A stretch of 64,000 bases of DNA from Paenibacillus amylolyticus (GCF_003719335.1 NZ_RIAS01000009.1:1-64000); one strand, 5' to 3'. Shown: positions 53,625 to 63,139, counted from the stretch's first letter. Numbers and translations are program-made. Notes: generated from the letters alone by a model not told the origin.

Positions 53625-54689
53625 ATGTACAAAACGATGAAGCCGGGTTTAGGGATGTTGATCTTGTGTGTGGTGCTGGTGCTGGCAGCATGTTCTACAA
53701 AAACGGAGCCGGCAGCACAGCCAGCCGCTGCAAGCTCGGGTGGTTCAGGAACCGCGGAGCAGCCATTAACCAAAGTGAAGATTCAGCTTAAATGGGTACC
53801 ACAGGCACAGTTTGCCGGAATATATGCCGCGAAGGAACAAGGTTTTTTTGCAGAAGAAGGTATTGATGCGGAGATTATTCCAGGAGGCCCGGATATCGTT
53901 ATCGAGCAACAGGTCGTTAATGGTGCAGCCGATGTGGGGATTACGGGAGTGGACAGCTTGCTGGTCAGCCGGGATAACGGTCTCCCCCTCGTTTCACTTG
54001 CCCAGATTTCACAGAAGAGTAGCTATCGACTGATTGCGAAGAAGTCCGCAGGAATTACCGATCCGGCACAGATGAAAGGCAAGAAGGTGAGTACCTGGTT
54101 TGGAAGTCAGCAATTTCAGGTGCTTGCTTTTATGGAGAGGAATGGACTTGATCCGAAAAAAGATATCGAGCTGGTGAAGCAGGGCTTTACGATGGATCAG
54201 TTTTTCAATGATCAGGTGGATGTGGCTACAGCCACGATTTATAACGAATATCACGTTGTACTGGAAAGCGGCACAAAGGAATCCGATCTGAACGTGTTCA
54301 ACATTGAGGACGCCGGAGTCGGCATGCTGGAGGATACGCTGATTGCCAAGAAGGACTGGGTGGATAATAACCGTGAATTGGCGGTAAAAGTAACCCGGGC
54401 CATCCTGAAAGGCTGGAACTATGCCATTGATCATCAGGATGAGACGGTGGACATCGTGATGAGTAATGTGACCGAGGGCAGTACAACTCGTGAACATCAA
54501 GTGACGATGCTCGAAGAGATTGCCAAGCTGATTCGTCCGGAAGGATTTACCGAGAAGCAAGTGGGAAGCTTTGTTGACGAATCGTTTACCCGTACGGCAG
54601 ATATTGCACTGAAATATGGGCTAATCAAGAAAGCAGCCAATCTGGATGAAGCGCTAGAGAAGAGTATATATGAAGAGGCCGTGAAATAA
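53625..54689 (+). CDS. NMT1/THI5-like ABC transporter substrate-binding lipoprotein
   Basis: This 354-residue lipoprotein has the lipobox LAAC (Cys23), then the NMT1/THI5 fold typical of pyrimidine-precursor, riboflavin or sulfonate binding proteins (QLKWVPQAQFAGIYAAKEQGFFAEEGID; PGGPDIVIEQQVVNGAADVGITG). ATG 53625 follows AGGGGG by 11 nt; the frame extends upstream inside the permease gene but lacks a signal peptide there. The context of pyrimidine reduction genes suggests uracil, thymine or a related ring as ligand. Confidence 0.9.
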   Translation: MYKTMKPGLGMLILCVVLVLAACSTKTEPAAQPAAASSGGSGTAEQPLTKVKIQLKWVPQAQFAGIYAAKEQGFFAEEGIDAEIIPGGPDIVIEQQVVNGAADVGITGVDSLLVSRDNGLPLVSLAQISQKSSYRLIAKKSAGITDPAQMKGKKVSTWFGSQQFQVLAFMERNGLDPKKDIELVKQGFTMDQFFNDQVDVATATIYNEYHVVLESGTKESDLNVFNIEDAGVGMLEDTLIAKKDWVDNNRELAVKVTRAILKGWNYAIDHQDETVDIVMSNVTEGSTTREHQVTMLEEIAKLIRPEGFTEKQVGSFVDESFTRTADIALKYGLIKKAANLDEALEKSIYEEAVK

Positions 54690-54770
54690 GCCTGCCTTAC
54701 ATGAATCTACGGACGAGACTGACATTGGAACGTTGTAATACGGATCATATCAGAGAAGGGAGCACGGTGG

Positions 54771-56159
54771 ATGAGTTCTGTGGATCAGCAATCACAACGT
54801 CTGGGCGGTACGAAGGAAGAATGGCTGGAGAAGGATCGCAAATATGTCTGGCACCACATCTCACCGCATAACGATCACCCGTTGATTGCCGTTAGCGGTG
54901 AGGGGAGCTGGATTACGGATCAGGAGGGTAAACGTTACCTCGATGCCATGTCGGGTTTGTGGTGCGTCAATGTAGGGCATGGACGTGAGGAGATTGCCAA
55001 ACGTGCCTACGATCAGATGAAAACTCTCGCGTATATCCCGATGACACAGAGCCATGAACCGGCGATTTTACTGGCCGAGAAGCTGAATGAATGGCTTGAG
55101 GGAGAGTATCGAATCTTTTTCTCTAATTCAGGTTCGGATGCCAATGAGGTGGCTTTCAAAATAGCCCGTCAGTTCCACCATCAGAACGGTGAGCCCGCGC
55201 GTCATAAATTCATCTCTCGTCACCGTGCCTATCACGGTAACTCTATGGGGGCACTGGGCGCCACAGGGCAGGCTGCACGCAAGATCAAATACGAGCCGCT
55301 CGGTGTAGGCTTCTCCCATGTTCCTCCGCCGTACTGTTACCGCTGTCCGTTTGGAAAAAGTAAAGATAGCTGCGGGCTTGAATGTGCCGCCATCTATGAG
55401 GAAGTCATTCAATGGGAAGGCCCGGAGACGGTGGCTGCTGTAATTATGGAGCCGGTGATTACCGGTGGCGGTATGATTGTTCCTCCGCCAGATTATATGC
55501 GCAGGGTACAGGACATCTGCCAGCGCTATGGTGTGCTGTTCATTGTTGACGAGGTAATTTGCGGCTTTGGCCGCTCCGGACAGAAGTTCGGTCATCAGAA
55601 TTATGGTGTGCAGCCGGATATCATCACAATGGCCAAAGGCATGACGAGTGCCTACGCTCCGTTATCCGCCACGGCGATAAGAGCCGACTTGTATCCATCT
55701 TTTCGTGAGCCTGGAACGGATAACCACTTTCGCCATGTGAACACGTTTGGCGGAAATCCGGTGTCCTGTCAGGTTGCGCTGGCAAATCTGGAGATTTTGG
55801 AAAGGGAACAACTGGTCAGCCGGGCTGCGGAACTGGGTCAGCTTCTTGGTGAGAAGTTAGAGCCGCTGCTTGAACTTCCTTCCGTAGGTGATATCCGTCT
55901 ATTCGGATTCACCTGCGGCATCGAGATGATCGAGCCGGACGGTTCTCCGGCGACAACAGAGAACGTCATGCAGGTGCTGGCTCATTGTAAACGGGAAGGC
56001 ATCCTGATCGGCAAGAACGGAGACACGGTGCCGGGCTTTGCGAACATTTTGACCCTATCCCCGCCCTTTGTCACCACAGAGGAAGAACTGGACCTTATCG
56101 TAAGTCATTTGTTTACTGCACTTCGCAGTCTGGATGAGGGTAGGCATGAGTTGATTTAA
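54771..56159 (+). CDS. Class III PLP aminotransferase, probably beta-alanine:2-oxoacid
   Basis: This 462-residue enzyme has the class III pattern: FFSNSGSDANEVAFKIAR, the helix with the YHGNSMGALGATG motif, the Asp in VDEVICGFGRSG, and the PLP Lys in TMAKGMTSAYAPL. Beta-alanine (from uracil) or beta-aminoisobutyrate (from thymine) are the products of the pathway encoded downstream, so it likely converts them to the semialdehyde. A CX2C plus two further Cys (CYRCPFGKSKDSCGLEC, about 186-202) form a possible metal or redox site. AAGGGAG precedes the ATG. Confidence 0.88.
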   Translation: MSSVDQQSQRLGGTKEEWLEKDRKYVWHHISPHNDHPLIAVSGEGSWITDQEGKRYLDAMSGLWCVNVGHGREEIAKRAYDQMKTLAYIPMTQSHEPAILLAEKLNEWLEGEYRIFFSNSGSDANEVAFKIARQFHHQNGEPARHKFISRHRAYHGNSMGALGATGQAARKIKYEPLGVGFSHVPPPYCYRCPFGKSKDSCGLECAAIYEEVIQWEGPETVAAVIMEPVITGGGMIVPPPDYMRRVQDICQRYGVLFIVDEVICGFGRSGQKFGHQNYGVQPDIITMAKGMTSAYAPLSATAIRADLYPSFREPGTDNHFRHVNTFGGNPVSCQVALANLEILEREQLVSRAAELGQLLGEKLEPLLELPSVGDIRLFGFTCGIEMIEPDGSPATTENVMQVLAHCKREGILIGKNGDTVPGFANILTLSPPFVTTEEELDLIVSHLFTALRSLDEGRHELI

Positions 56160-56183
56160 TCCGCGACAAGGAGGAGAGGAAGG

Positions 56184-57458
56184 ATGCAGACCATAACCGA
56201 GTTATCCATTAATCAGCTGAGGCTGGATGAACATATTGAACAGTTAGCTCAGATCGGCAAGATCGGAGATACAGGGGTATGCAGGCTTGCGCTTACTCCA
56301 GAGGACATAGAGGGCATCAATCAGGTCAGGTTTTGGATGGAGAAGGCAGGCCTTGTGACTCGAATGGATGCTTTCGGTAATCTGATTGGCCGCCTGGAAG
56401 GAACGGATTCAGCTAAACCGATCCTGATGGTCGGTTCACATATCGACTCCCAGCCTTATGGAGGACGTTATGACGGTGCGATCGGTGTACTGGGTGCGCT
56501 GGAGGCCGTGCAGTGTTTGGTTGAACAAGGCATACAGCCTCGCATGGCAATTGAAGTGATTGCTTTTTGCGATGAAGAGGGATCGAGGTTTAACAAAGGT
56601 TTATTTGGTTCCCGCGGCATTACAAACCAGTTGGAGGAGGGGGAGCTGGAACGCCAGGATAAAAACGGGGTGAAGCGCCGGGAGGCACTGGCATCCTTCG
56701 GATGTTCACCATCTGAATTCGCGGCAGCGGTATATCCTCCCGGTTCCATTGGCAGTTATCTGGAGCTGCATATTGAGCAGGGGCCTGTGCTTGAAGCTAT
56801 GGACGCTCAGGTCGGTCTAGTGACAGGCATCTCGGGTCCGCTCTGGCTCACGGTGACGATGAAGGGGATGGCGGGGCACGCAGGCTCGGTTCCTATGGTT
56901 ATGCGTCATGATGCACTTGTGGGCAGTGCCAAAGTGATTGCGGCCTTTGACGATATGGTCCGTGAAGATCCGGGAGCACCCACTGTCGGTACGGTAGGAA
57001 GTCTGAGGGTATTTCCGGACTCGAGGAATATCATTCCTGAAGAAGTAAGCTTTACCGTGGATCTACGTGATATGGAGATGGAACGCCGAAACGGGCTGGA
57101 AGCCCGTTTGATGACATTGCTGGATGAAGTCAGCTCCCAATATGGTCTGACCTATACCGTCACCGAGGATACCAACAGTGAACCGCGATATTGTGCCGAG
57201 TCAATGATGTCCATCATTCGCTCTTCCGCGGAAGAGATGGGGATCGTGATGCCTGAATTGATGAGTGGCCCGTTCCATGATGCGCTTGCATTATCTTATG
57301 TGTGCGATTATGGCATGATTTTTGTCCGCAGTAAGGACGGTATCAGTCATCATCCCAGTGAATATTCCTCTTCTGAGGATATTGCGTTAGGTACGGAGGT
57401 GCTCTATCGCACCATTCGCAAGATGTGCACCGGTAATCCACCAAAGGAGGCGGGATAA
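56184..57458 (+). CDS. M20-family N-carbamoyl amino acid hydrolase / beta-ureidopropionase
   Basis: This 424-residue Zn-dependent hydrolase of the M20/AllC-HyuC type has metal ligands in VGSHIDSQPYGGRYDG (His, Asp), CDEEGSRF (Glu), ELHIEQGP (His) and ISHHPSEY (His). It hydrolyses N-carbamoyl amino acids to the amino acid, CO2 and ammonia. It lies between the aminotransferase and a nitrilase-type ureidopropionase, so the locus has two unrelated enzymes for the same step or for two different substrates. AGGAGAGG precedes the ATG. Confidence 0.88.
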   Translation: MQTITELSINQLRLDEHIEQLAQIGKIGDTGVCRLALTPEDIEGINQVRFWMEKAGLVTRMDAFGNLIGRLEGTDSAKPILMVGSHIDSQPYGGRYDGAIGVLGALEAVQCLVEQGIQPRMAIEVIAFCDEEGSRFNKGLFGSRGITNQLEEGELERQDKNGVKRREALASFGCSPSEFAAAVYPPGSIGSYLELHIEQGPVLEAMDAQVGLVTGISGPLWLTVTMKGMAGHAGSVPMVMRHDALVGSAKVIAAFDDMVREDPGAPTVGTVGSLRVFPDSRNIIPEEVSFTVDLRDMEMERRNGLEARLMTLLDEVSSQYGLTYTVTEDTNSEPRYCAESMMSIIRSSAEEMGIVMPELMSGPFHDALALSYVCDYGMIFVRSKDGISHHPSEYSSSEDIALGTEVLYRTIRKMCTGNPPKEAG

Positions 57459-57462
57459 CGTT

Positions 57463-58344
57463 ATGGCAAAGATCAGCATCGGTTTGATTCAGGCTTCCCA
57501 TGAGATTGAAGGCTCGGCCCCGGTTGAAGTGCATAAGGAGGCATCCATTCAGAAGCATATTACACTTGTACGCGAAGCGGCAGCACGAGGGGCAAAGATT
57601 ATCGGACTGCAGGAAGTGTTTTACGGGCCATACTTTTGCACAGAACAAACCCCAAAATGGTATGCATCCGCAGAGCAGGTTCCCGAAGGGCCGACGACCC
57701 GGCGTTTTCAGGAACTGGCGAAGGAGCTTGCTGTTGTCCTTATTTTGCCTGTGTACGAAGTAGAGGGCATTGCTTCTTATTACAATACGGCGGCGGTGAT
57801 TGATGCAGATGGAACGTATCTGGGCAAATACCGCAAACATCATATTCCGCATGTCGAGGCGGGAGAGGGGACGAACGGCTTTTGGGAAAAGTATTATTTT
57901 AAACCCGGTAATCTGGGTTATCCGGTATTTGATACGGCTTACGCCAAAGTGGGCGTGTATATCTGTTACGATCGTCATTTTCCTGAAGGGGCACGATTGC
58001 TGGGGCTGGCAGGGGCAGAAATTGTTTTTAATCCATCGGCTACAGTGGCAGGCACCTCGGAGTATTTATGGAAGCTGGAACAGCCAGCCCATGCGGTAGC
58101 CAACGGATACTATGTAGCGGCAATCAACCGTGTGGGCATGGAGGCGCCGTGGAACATGGGTGAGTTTTATGGACAGTCGTATCTGGTGGACCCGCGAGGG
58201 CGCATGGTTGCGATGGGCAGCAGGGATCGGGATGAAGTGGTCATTGGCGAGATGGATACGGAGTTGATCCGTGAGGTACGTAACGTGTGGCAGTTTTACC
58301 GAGATCGCAGACCGGAGACGTATGAACATCTGGTGAGCTTGTAG
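57463..58344 (+). CDS. Nitrilase-family beta-ureidopropionase
   Basis: This 293-residue carbon-nitrogen hydrolase has the catalytic triad Glu51 (LQEVFYGPYF), Lys125 (YRKHHIPHVE) and Cys168 (VYICYDRHFPE). The overall pattern (AINRVGMEAPWNMGEFYGQSYLVDPRG) matches eukaryotic and bacterial beta-ureidopropionase, which converts N-carbamoyl-beta-alanine to beta-alanine. It starts 5 bp after the M20 gene with AAAGGAGG. N-carbamoylputrescine amidase is a less likely alternative. Confidence 0.9.
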   Translation: MAKISIGLIQASHEIEGSAPVEVHKEASIQKHITLVREAAARGAKIIGLQEVFYGPYFCTEQTPKWYASAEQVPEGPTTRRFQELAKELAVVLILPVYEVEGIASYYNTAAVIDADGTYLGKYRKHHIPHVEAGEGTNGFWEKYYFKPGNLGYPVFDTAYAKVGVYICYDRHFPEGARLLGLAGAEIVFNPSATVAGTSEYLWKLEQPAHAVANGYYVAAINRVGMEAPWNMGEFYGQSYLVDPRGRMVAMGSRDRDEVVIGEMDTELIREVRNVWQFYRDRRPETYEHLVSL

Positions 58345-58450
58345 ATCGGATTTAGGGCGTTGTTGCGGGAGGCATAGGCTTGGCATTTGTCTGGCATATC
58401 AATGGATGGTACGGCAGAAATCTTAAATCCGCGGGAGGTGCGTGATATTG

Positions 58451-59818
58451 ATGAACCGTTCTGGAACAGCATGGTCGGATTACGGCTGGGAAAATCGTTT
58501 TAGCGAGATGAAACCAGCCATGACCAATAAGGAAGCAATGGAAGAGTCTAACCGCTGTCTGTATTGTTACGATGCCCCTTGTATTAAGGCATGTCCTACG
58601 GATATCAATATTCCTTCGTTTATCAAAAAAATAGCAACAGGACATCTCAAAGGGTCGGCTCGTACCATCATGGATGCCAATCCGGTTGGCGCGAGTTGCG
58701 CACGTGTCTGCCCTACAGAAGAGTTATGTGAGGGGGCCTGTGTGCTGAACGAGTCCTCCAAACCGATCCGCATTGGTGACCTGCAACGCTATGCGACAGA
58801 CTGGGCAAGGGAGAGGCATGAACCGCTGTTTCATGCAGCACCTGATAACGGGAGAAGTGTTGCTATTGTTGGAGCTGGGCCGGCGGGGCTATCAGCCGCA
58901 CGCGAATTGGGTCGGGCTGGATATGACGTGACTATCTATGAAGCCAAAGCAAAGGGCGGCGGACTGAATACCTATGGCATCGTATCCTTCCGTTTGCCGG
59001 AGTCGGTCCCATTATGGGAAGTCGAGCAGGTGGAGGCACTGGGAGTAAAGATTCGATACGGTGTACGGGTTGGTGTAGATATAGCGGCCCCCGAGTTGCT
59101 GGAGCAACATGAGGCTGTCATTCTCGCATGTGGGATGGGAGCGGTCCCGATGCTGGGCATTGAAGGGGAGACGCTGGAAGGCGTCTATGATGCGATTGAA
59201 CTTGTGGAAACGACCAAACAGGGTGTACCGCCGGCACTGCATGGTCTGAATGTAGCTGTAATTGGTGCAGGCAATACGGCAGTGGATGCAGCGACTTGTT
59301 CGGTGCGCCTGGGTGCGGAGCGAGTACAGATGTTGTATCGGCGCGGAGAGCAACAGATGACGGCCTATGCATTTGAGTACACGTTTGCCAAGCAGGAGGG
59401 CGTGGAGTTTCGTTGGTTTACGATGCCCCGGCGTATTCTTGGAGACGAGAATGGCAGGGTTCGAGCAGTGGAATGTGTGAAAATGGAACTTGTAACCCCA
59501 CCCGGCGGCAGACGTGCGATGCCTGTGGCGGTGGAGAATTCATCCTTTATTATCGAATGTGACACGGTGATTCGGGCTATTGGACAAAATCGGTTATTGC
59601 CGCTCATTGAGGCGTTCGAGCTAAAACATCATGGAGGTGTGGTAGAAGTCGAGGCGCATACGTATCGTACCTCACATCCTCAGGTGTATGCGGCAGGAGA
59701 CGTCATTTTTGGTCAAGGCCAAGGAGAAGCGATGGTCGTTTCAGCGGCACAACAGGGTAAATGTGTCGCGGCCACGATCATGAAGATGTTGCCTGGTCGC
59801 TCGGAAGAGAGCGCGTAA
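58451..59818 (+). CDS. preT: NAD-dependent dihydropyrimidine dehydrogenase subunit PreT
   Basis: This 455-residue FAD/[4Fe-4S] electron-transfer subunit is of the GltD/PreT type. It has N-terminal ferredoxin-like Cys clusters (CLYCYDAPCIKACPTDIN; CARVCPTEELCEGAC), an FAD motif VAIVGAGPAGLSAA (about 137-150) and an NAD(P) motif VAVIGAGNTAVDAA (about 267-280). It passes electrons between NAD(H) and PreA. Starts at GTG 58442, TTG 58448 or ATG 58451 are possible; ATG 58451 has GGGAGG 12 nt upstream. It is separated from preA by a 334-bp gap containing a palindromic repeat. Confidence 0.92.
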   Translation: MNRSGTAWSDYGWENRFSEMKPAMTNKEAMEESNRCLYCYDAPCIKACPTDINIPSFIKKIATGHLKGSARTIMDANPVGASCARVCPTEELCEGACVLNESSKPIRIGDLQRYATDWARERHEPLFHAAPDNGRSVAIVGAGPAGLSAARELGRAGYDVTIYEAKAKGGGLNTYGIVSFRLPESVPLWEVEQVEALGVKIRYGVRVGVDIAAPELLEQHEAVILACGMGAVPMLGIEGETLEGVYDAIELVETTKQGVPPALHGLNVAVIGAGNTAVDAATCSVRLGAERVQMLYRRGEQQMTAYAFEYTFAKQEGVEFRWFTMPRRILGDENGRVRAVECVKMELVTPPGGRRAMPVAVENSSFIIECDTVIRAIGQNRLLPLIEAFELKHHGGVVEVEAHTYRTSHPQVYAAGDVIFGQGQGEAMVVSAAQQGKCVAATIMKMLPGRSEESA

Positions 59819-59886
59819 GGAAGTGTGAAAGTCACATCTTTCTCAGAAACGCATCTCCACGAGAGATCATACCGGCTCCAAATCGG

Positions 59887-60085
59887 CTAACGATCACCAG
59901 ACACCTTATTTCGGCAAAAACAAGGCATGTGAAATTCTAACGATCACCACGAAGCTTATTTCACCCAAAACCTGTGGATTCAGGCCGGAAATGGACAAAA
60001 AGAGCAATATAACGCTCCTACGGATCGTTAGAATTCCCAAAGGCTGAATTTCAGCTAAATAAGAGCTGTGGAGATTGTTAGAGAG
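59887..60085. repeat. Palindromic repeat cluster, copy 2
   Basis: Direct units CTAACGATCACCAG (59887) and CTAACGATCACCACGAAGC (59937) are followed by inverted units CTCCTACGGATCGTTAG (60015-60031) and AAATAAGAGCTGTGGAGATTGTTAG (60057-60081, diverged). It has the same layout and near-identical core as the cluster at 31014-31210. It occupies the 59819-60152 gap between preT and preA; nothing else is visible there except the preA ribosome binding site. Confidence 0.8.
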
Positions 60086-60152
60086 CTATCTTTGTTTACG
60101 TTCATCTTAGCAAGCGTAGATTCACTCCAAATCACATCAAGGAGGGTTCGAT

Positions 60153-61448
60153 ATGGCTGACTTATCCATCAATCTGGCAGGCATCCGGTCACCTAATCCA
60201 TTCTGGCTTGCCTCGGCACCACCGACAAATACCGGGTACCAGGTACAGCGTGCGTTTGAGGCGGGCTGGGGAGGTGCGGTGTGGAAGACACTCGGCGAGC
60301 CGATCATTAACACTTCCTCCCGCTTTGCGGCAGTACATTTTGGCGGTCAGCGTGTGGCGGGATTTAACAATATTGAGCTGATCTCCGACCGTCCACTGGA
60401 GGTCAATCTGCGCGAGATTGCCGAGACGAAGAAACGCTTCCCTGACCGCGCCGTCGTGGCATCTCTAATGGTGGAACCCAAGCGGGAAAAGTGGCATGAA
60501 ATTGTAAAAAAGGTTGAGGCTGTCGGCGTAGATGGTCTGGAACTGAACTTTGGATGTCCGCACGGTATGGCAGAACGAGGCATGGGCGCTGCTTCAGGCC
60601 AACAGCCTGATCTTGTCGAGTCGCAGACGATGTGGGTAAAAGAGGTGGCTTCCACACCAGTCATCGTAAAGTTGACACCTAACATTACAGATATTACGGC
60701 AACGGCCCGGGCGGCTGTACGTGGTGGTGCAGATGCGATCTCACTCATCAATACAATCAATTCTCTCGCTGGCGTTGATCTGGACTCCTGGAACACCGTG
60801 CCGCATGTAGGCGGCAAGGGAGCACACGGTGGATACTGTGGCCCGGCTGTAAAACCCATCGCGCTTAACATGGTAGCGGAATGCGCCCGTCATCCCGAAG
60901 TTGGTGTGCCGATTTCGGGTATCGGCGGTATATCCGACTGGCGCGATACGGCTGAATTTCTGCTGATGGGCGCAACGGGAGTACAGGTATGTACAGCGGC
61001 GATGCACCATGGATTCCGCATTGTGGAGGACATGATTGAAGGGCTGAACGATTACTTGGATGAAAAAGGACTTCAGAGTGTAGCCGAACTGGTCGGTCAG
61101 ACCGTACCAAGATACTCGGATTGGGGCAATCTGGACCTCAACTACAAAGTGGTTGCCCGCATCAATCGGGATGTATGCATCAATTGCAACAAGTGCCACA
61201 TTGCCTGTGAAGACACATCCCATCAATGTATTGATATGTTAACCGACCCGGCAGGTGCTTATCTTGAAGTGGTAGAGGAGGATTGTGTCGGCTGTAATCT
61301 GTGTTCCATCGTCTGCCCGGTGGACGGTGCGATCGAGATGATTGAGCTTGCACCAGAACAGGAGCCTGTTACCTGGAATGAACGTCAGTCGGCGATTTCC
61401 CTGCTGCAATCCATTCATAATCCATCAGCCAAGGAGGCGATTTCATGA
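60153..61448 (+). CDS. preA: NAD-dependent dihydropyrimidine dehydrogenase subunit PreA
   Basis: PreA is the FMN catalytic subunit that reduces uracil/thymine to dihydro forms, or runs in reverse. The DHOD-like TIM barrel has LNFGCPHGMAERGMG (132-145) and VIVKLTPNITDI. The C-terminal ferredoxin domain carries two [4Fe-4S] sets (CINCNKCHIAC; CVGCNLCSIVCP). Ser148 lies where, from memory, mammalian enzymes carry the catalytic Cys671. The 431-residue length is near E. coli PreA (411). It overlaps the dihydropyrimidinase start by 4 bp. GGAGGG precedes the ATG. Confidence 0.93.
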   Translation: MADLSINLAGIRSPNPFWLASAPPTNTGYQVQRAFEAGWGGAVWKTLGEPIINTSSRFAAVHFGGQRVAGFNNIELISDRPLEVNLREIAETKKRFPDRAVVASLMVEPKREKWHEIVKKVEAVGVDGLELNFGCPHGMAERGMGAASGQQPDLVESQTMWVKEVASTPVIVKLTPNITDITATARAAVRGGADAISLINTINSLAGVDLDSWNTVPHVGGKGAHGGYCGPAVKPIALNMVAECARHPEVGVPISGIGGISDWRDTAEFLLMGATGVQVCTAAMHHGFRIVEDMIEGLNDYLDEKGLQSVAELVGQTVPRYSDWGNLDLNYKVVARINRDVCINCNKCHIACEDTSHQCIDMLTDPAGAYLEVVEEDCVGCNLCSIVCPVDGAIEMIELAPEQEPVTWNERQSAISLLQSIHNPSAKEAIS

Positions 61449-62890
61449 GTACGCGCACATTGATTCGCGGTGGTATTTTGGTGACGGCATCAGATACCTT
61501 TGAGGCTGATCTATTGATCACAGCAGGGAAAATAGCACAGATCGGTATCGGGTTAATCCCCGATGATCAGACAGAAGTACTTGATGCAGGAGGCTGTTAT
61601 ATCATACCTGGTGGTATCGATCCCCATACTCATCTCGATATGCCGTTTGGCGGCACGGTCACAGCGGATGATTTTGCTACGGGCACAAAGGCTGCGGCCT
61701 TTGGCGGCACCACAACCATTATTGACTTTTGTCTGACTCAGAAAGGCCGTCCATTATCCGAATCTCTGCAGGAATGGCATCGCAAAGCCGAGGGAAAGGC
61801 AGTCATTGACTATGGATTTCACCTAATGATTGGCGAGATGAATGAGCAGGTGCTGGAAGAACTGCCGCAGATGATTGAAGAGGAGGGCGTATCCTCCTTC
61901 AAGGTGTTTATGGCATACAAAAACCAGTTTCAGGCCGATGATGGCATCCTCTTTCAGACGTTGCAAAAAGCCAAAGACTACGGTGCACTTGTCATGGTGC
62001 ACGCCGAGAACGGGGATGTCATTGACCTGCTTGTGAAGCAGGCGCTCGCTGAAGGTCACACAGCACCGATTCATCATGCACTGACCCGCCCCTCCATGCT
62101 GGAGGGAGAAGCGACGGGACGTGCCGCCCGTTTGGCCGCACTGGCGGATTCGCAGCTGTATGTGGTGCATGTTACTTGTGGCGAAGCCGCCGAGCAGATC
62201 GCGCGTATGCGTGAGATGGGATACCGAATCTGGGGAGAGACATGTCCGCAATATCTGACGCTGGATCAGTCCATAATGGATCAGCCGGACTTTGAGGGTG
62301 CCAAATATGTTTGGTCACCTCCTCTGAGGGAGAAGGGGCATCAGGAAGCGCTGTGGAATGCGCTGCAAAGTGGGCAGTTGCAGACGATTGGTTCGGATCA
62401 TTGCTCGTTTAACTTCAAGGGGCAGAAGGATCTGGGCAAAGATGACTTCAACAAAATTCCTAACGGGGGGCCTGTCATTGAGGACCGGCTAAGTATTCTA
62501 TATTCGGAGGGCGTAGCGAAAGGCCGGATATCGCTCAATCAATGGGTTGATTTGTGCTCAACCAGGGCCGGCAAATTATTCGGATTATTTCCACAGAAGG
62601 GAACCCTCGCGGTAGGGACGGATGCAGATATTGTTATTTTTGACCCTTCCGTAACTAGGATAATTTCGGCGGAAACACATCATATGAACGTGGATTATAG
62701 CGCGTTCGAAGGCATGCAGGTGCAGGGGTGCCCGGTGACCGTGTTCTGTCGTGGCGAGTATGTGATACGGGATCGGCAGTATGTGGGCAATGCAGGGGCA
62801 GGACAATATGTAAAGCGCAACAAATACGATGCAGGAGCACCGATTCCATCGAGGCAACCGGTGACTGCCGTTCATGGGGGGCGGAACTAA
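61445..62890 (+). CDS. hydA: Dihydropyrimidinase (D-hydantoinase)
   Basis: This 481-residue amidohydrolase opens dihydrouracil to N-carbamoyl-beta-alanine. It has the HxH zinc pair in GGIDPHTHLDMPFGG, the carboxylated Lys in VSSFKVFMAYKN, further zinc His ligands (VMVHAENGD; YVVHVTCG) and the Asp in GSDHCSFN. It matches bacterial hydantoinases in length. The ATG overlaps the preA stop (ATGA) and the TAA overlaps the next small gene, so translation is coupled throughout. Confidence 0.94.
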   Translation: MSTRTLIRGGILVTASDTFEADLLITAGKIAQIGIGLIPDDQTEVLDAGGCYIIPGGIDPHTHLDMPFGGTVTADDFATGTKAAAFGGTTTIIDFCLTQKGRPLSESLQEWHRKAEGKAVIDYGFHLMIGEMNEQVLEELPQMIEEEGVSSFKVFMAYKNQFQADDGILFQTLQKAKDYGALVMVHAENGDVIDLLVKQALAEGHTAPIHHALTRPSMLEGEATGRAARLAALADSQLYVVHVTCGEAAEQIARMREMGYRIWGETCPQYLTLDQSIMDQPDFEGAKYVWSPPLREKGHQEALWNALQSGQLQTIGSDHCSFNFKGQKDLGKDDFNKIPNGGPVIEDRLSILYSEGVAKGRISLNQWVDLCSTRAGKLFGLFPQKGTLAVGTDADIVIFDPSVTRIISAETHHMNVDYSAFEGMQVQGCPVTVFCRGEYVIRDRQYVGNAGAGQYVKRNKYDAGAPIPSRQPVTAVHGGRN

Positions 62891-63129
62891 TGTCGGAACT
62901 ACTGTCAGAACACGAGGCATTTGAATTGGAGAAGCTGGCAATTGAGCGTTTGGTTGCACAGGGGTATCGAATCTATTCTGTCCGGGAGCATCTGGAGGGA
63001 GCTCATGTGACATGGGTACATCCTGAGCTTCCGGGAGAAAATGTGGAGCAGTATGTGGGGACAGCCTCGGGCCGAAAGTGGTTCAGCCACATACTCATAC
63101 GTCAGCTACAGGAACAGCGAAGCGCATAG
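62890..63129 (+). CDS. Small protein of unknown function coupled to dihydropyrimidinase
   Basis: This 79-residue ORF starts at the ATG that shares its A with the dihydropyrimidinase stop codon. The product is polar, Glu-rich, with an N-terminal helix (FELEKLAIERLVAQGYRIYSVREHLEGAHVTW) and no Cys, membrane segment or signal. I do not recognise it. Tight coupling suggests an accessory or stabilising role in the pathway. Confidence 0.7.
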   Translation: MSELLSEHEAFELEKLAIERLVAQGYRIYSVREHLEGAHVTWVHPELPGENVEQYVGTASGRKWFSHILIRQLQEQRSA

Positions 63130-63139
63130 TGTAGTATGT

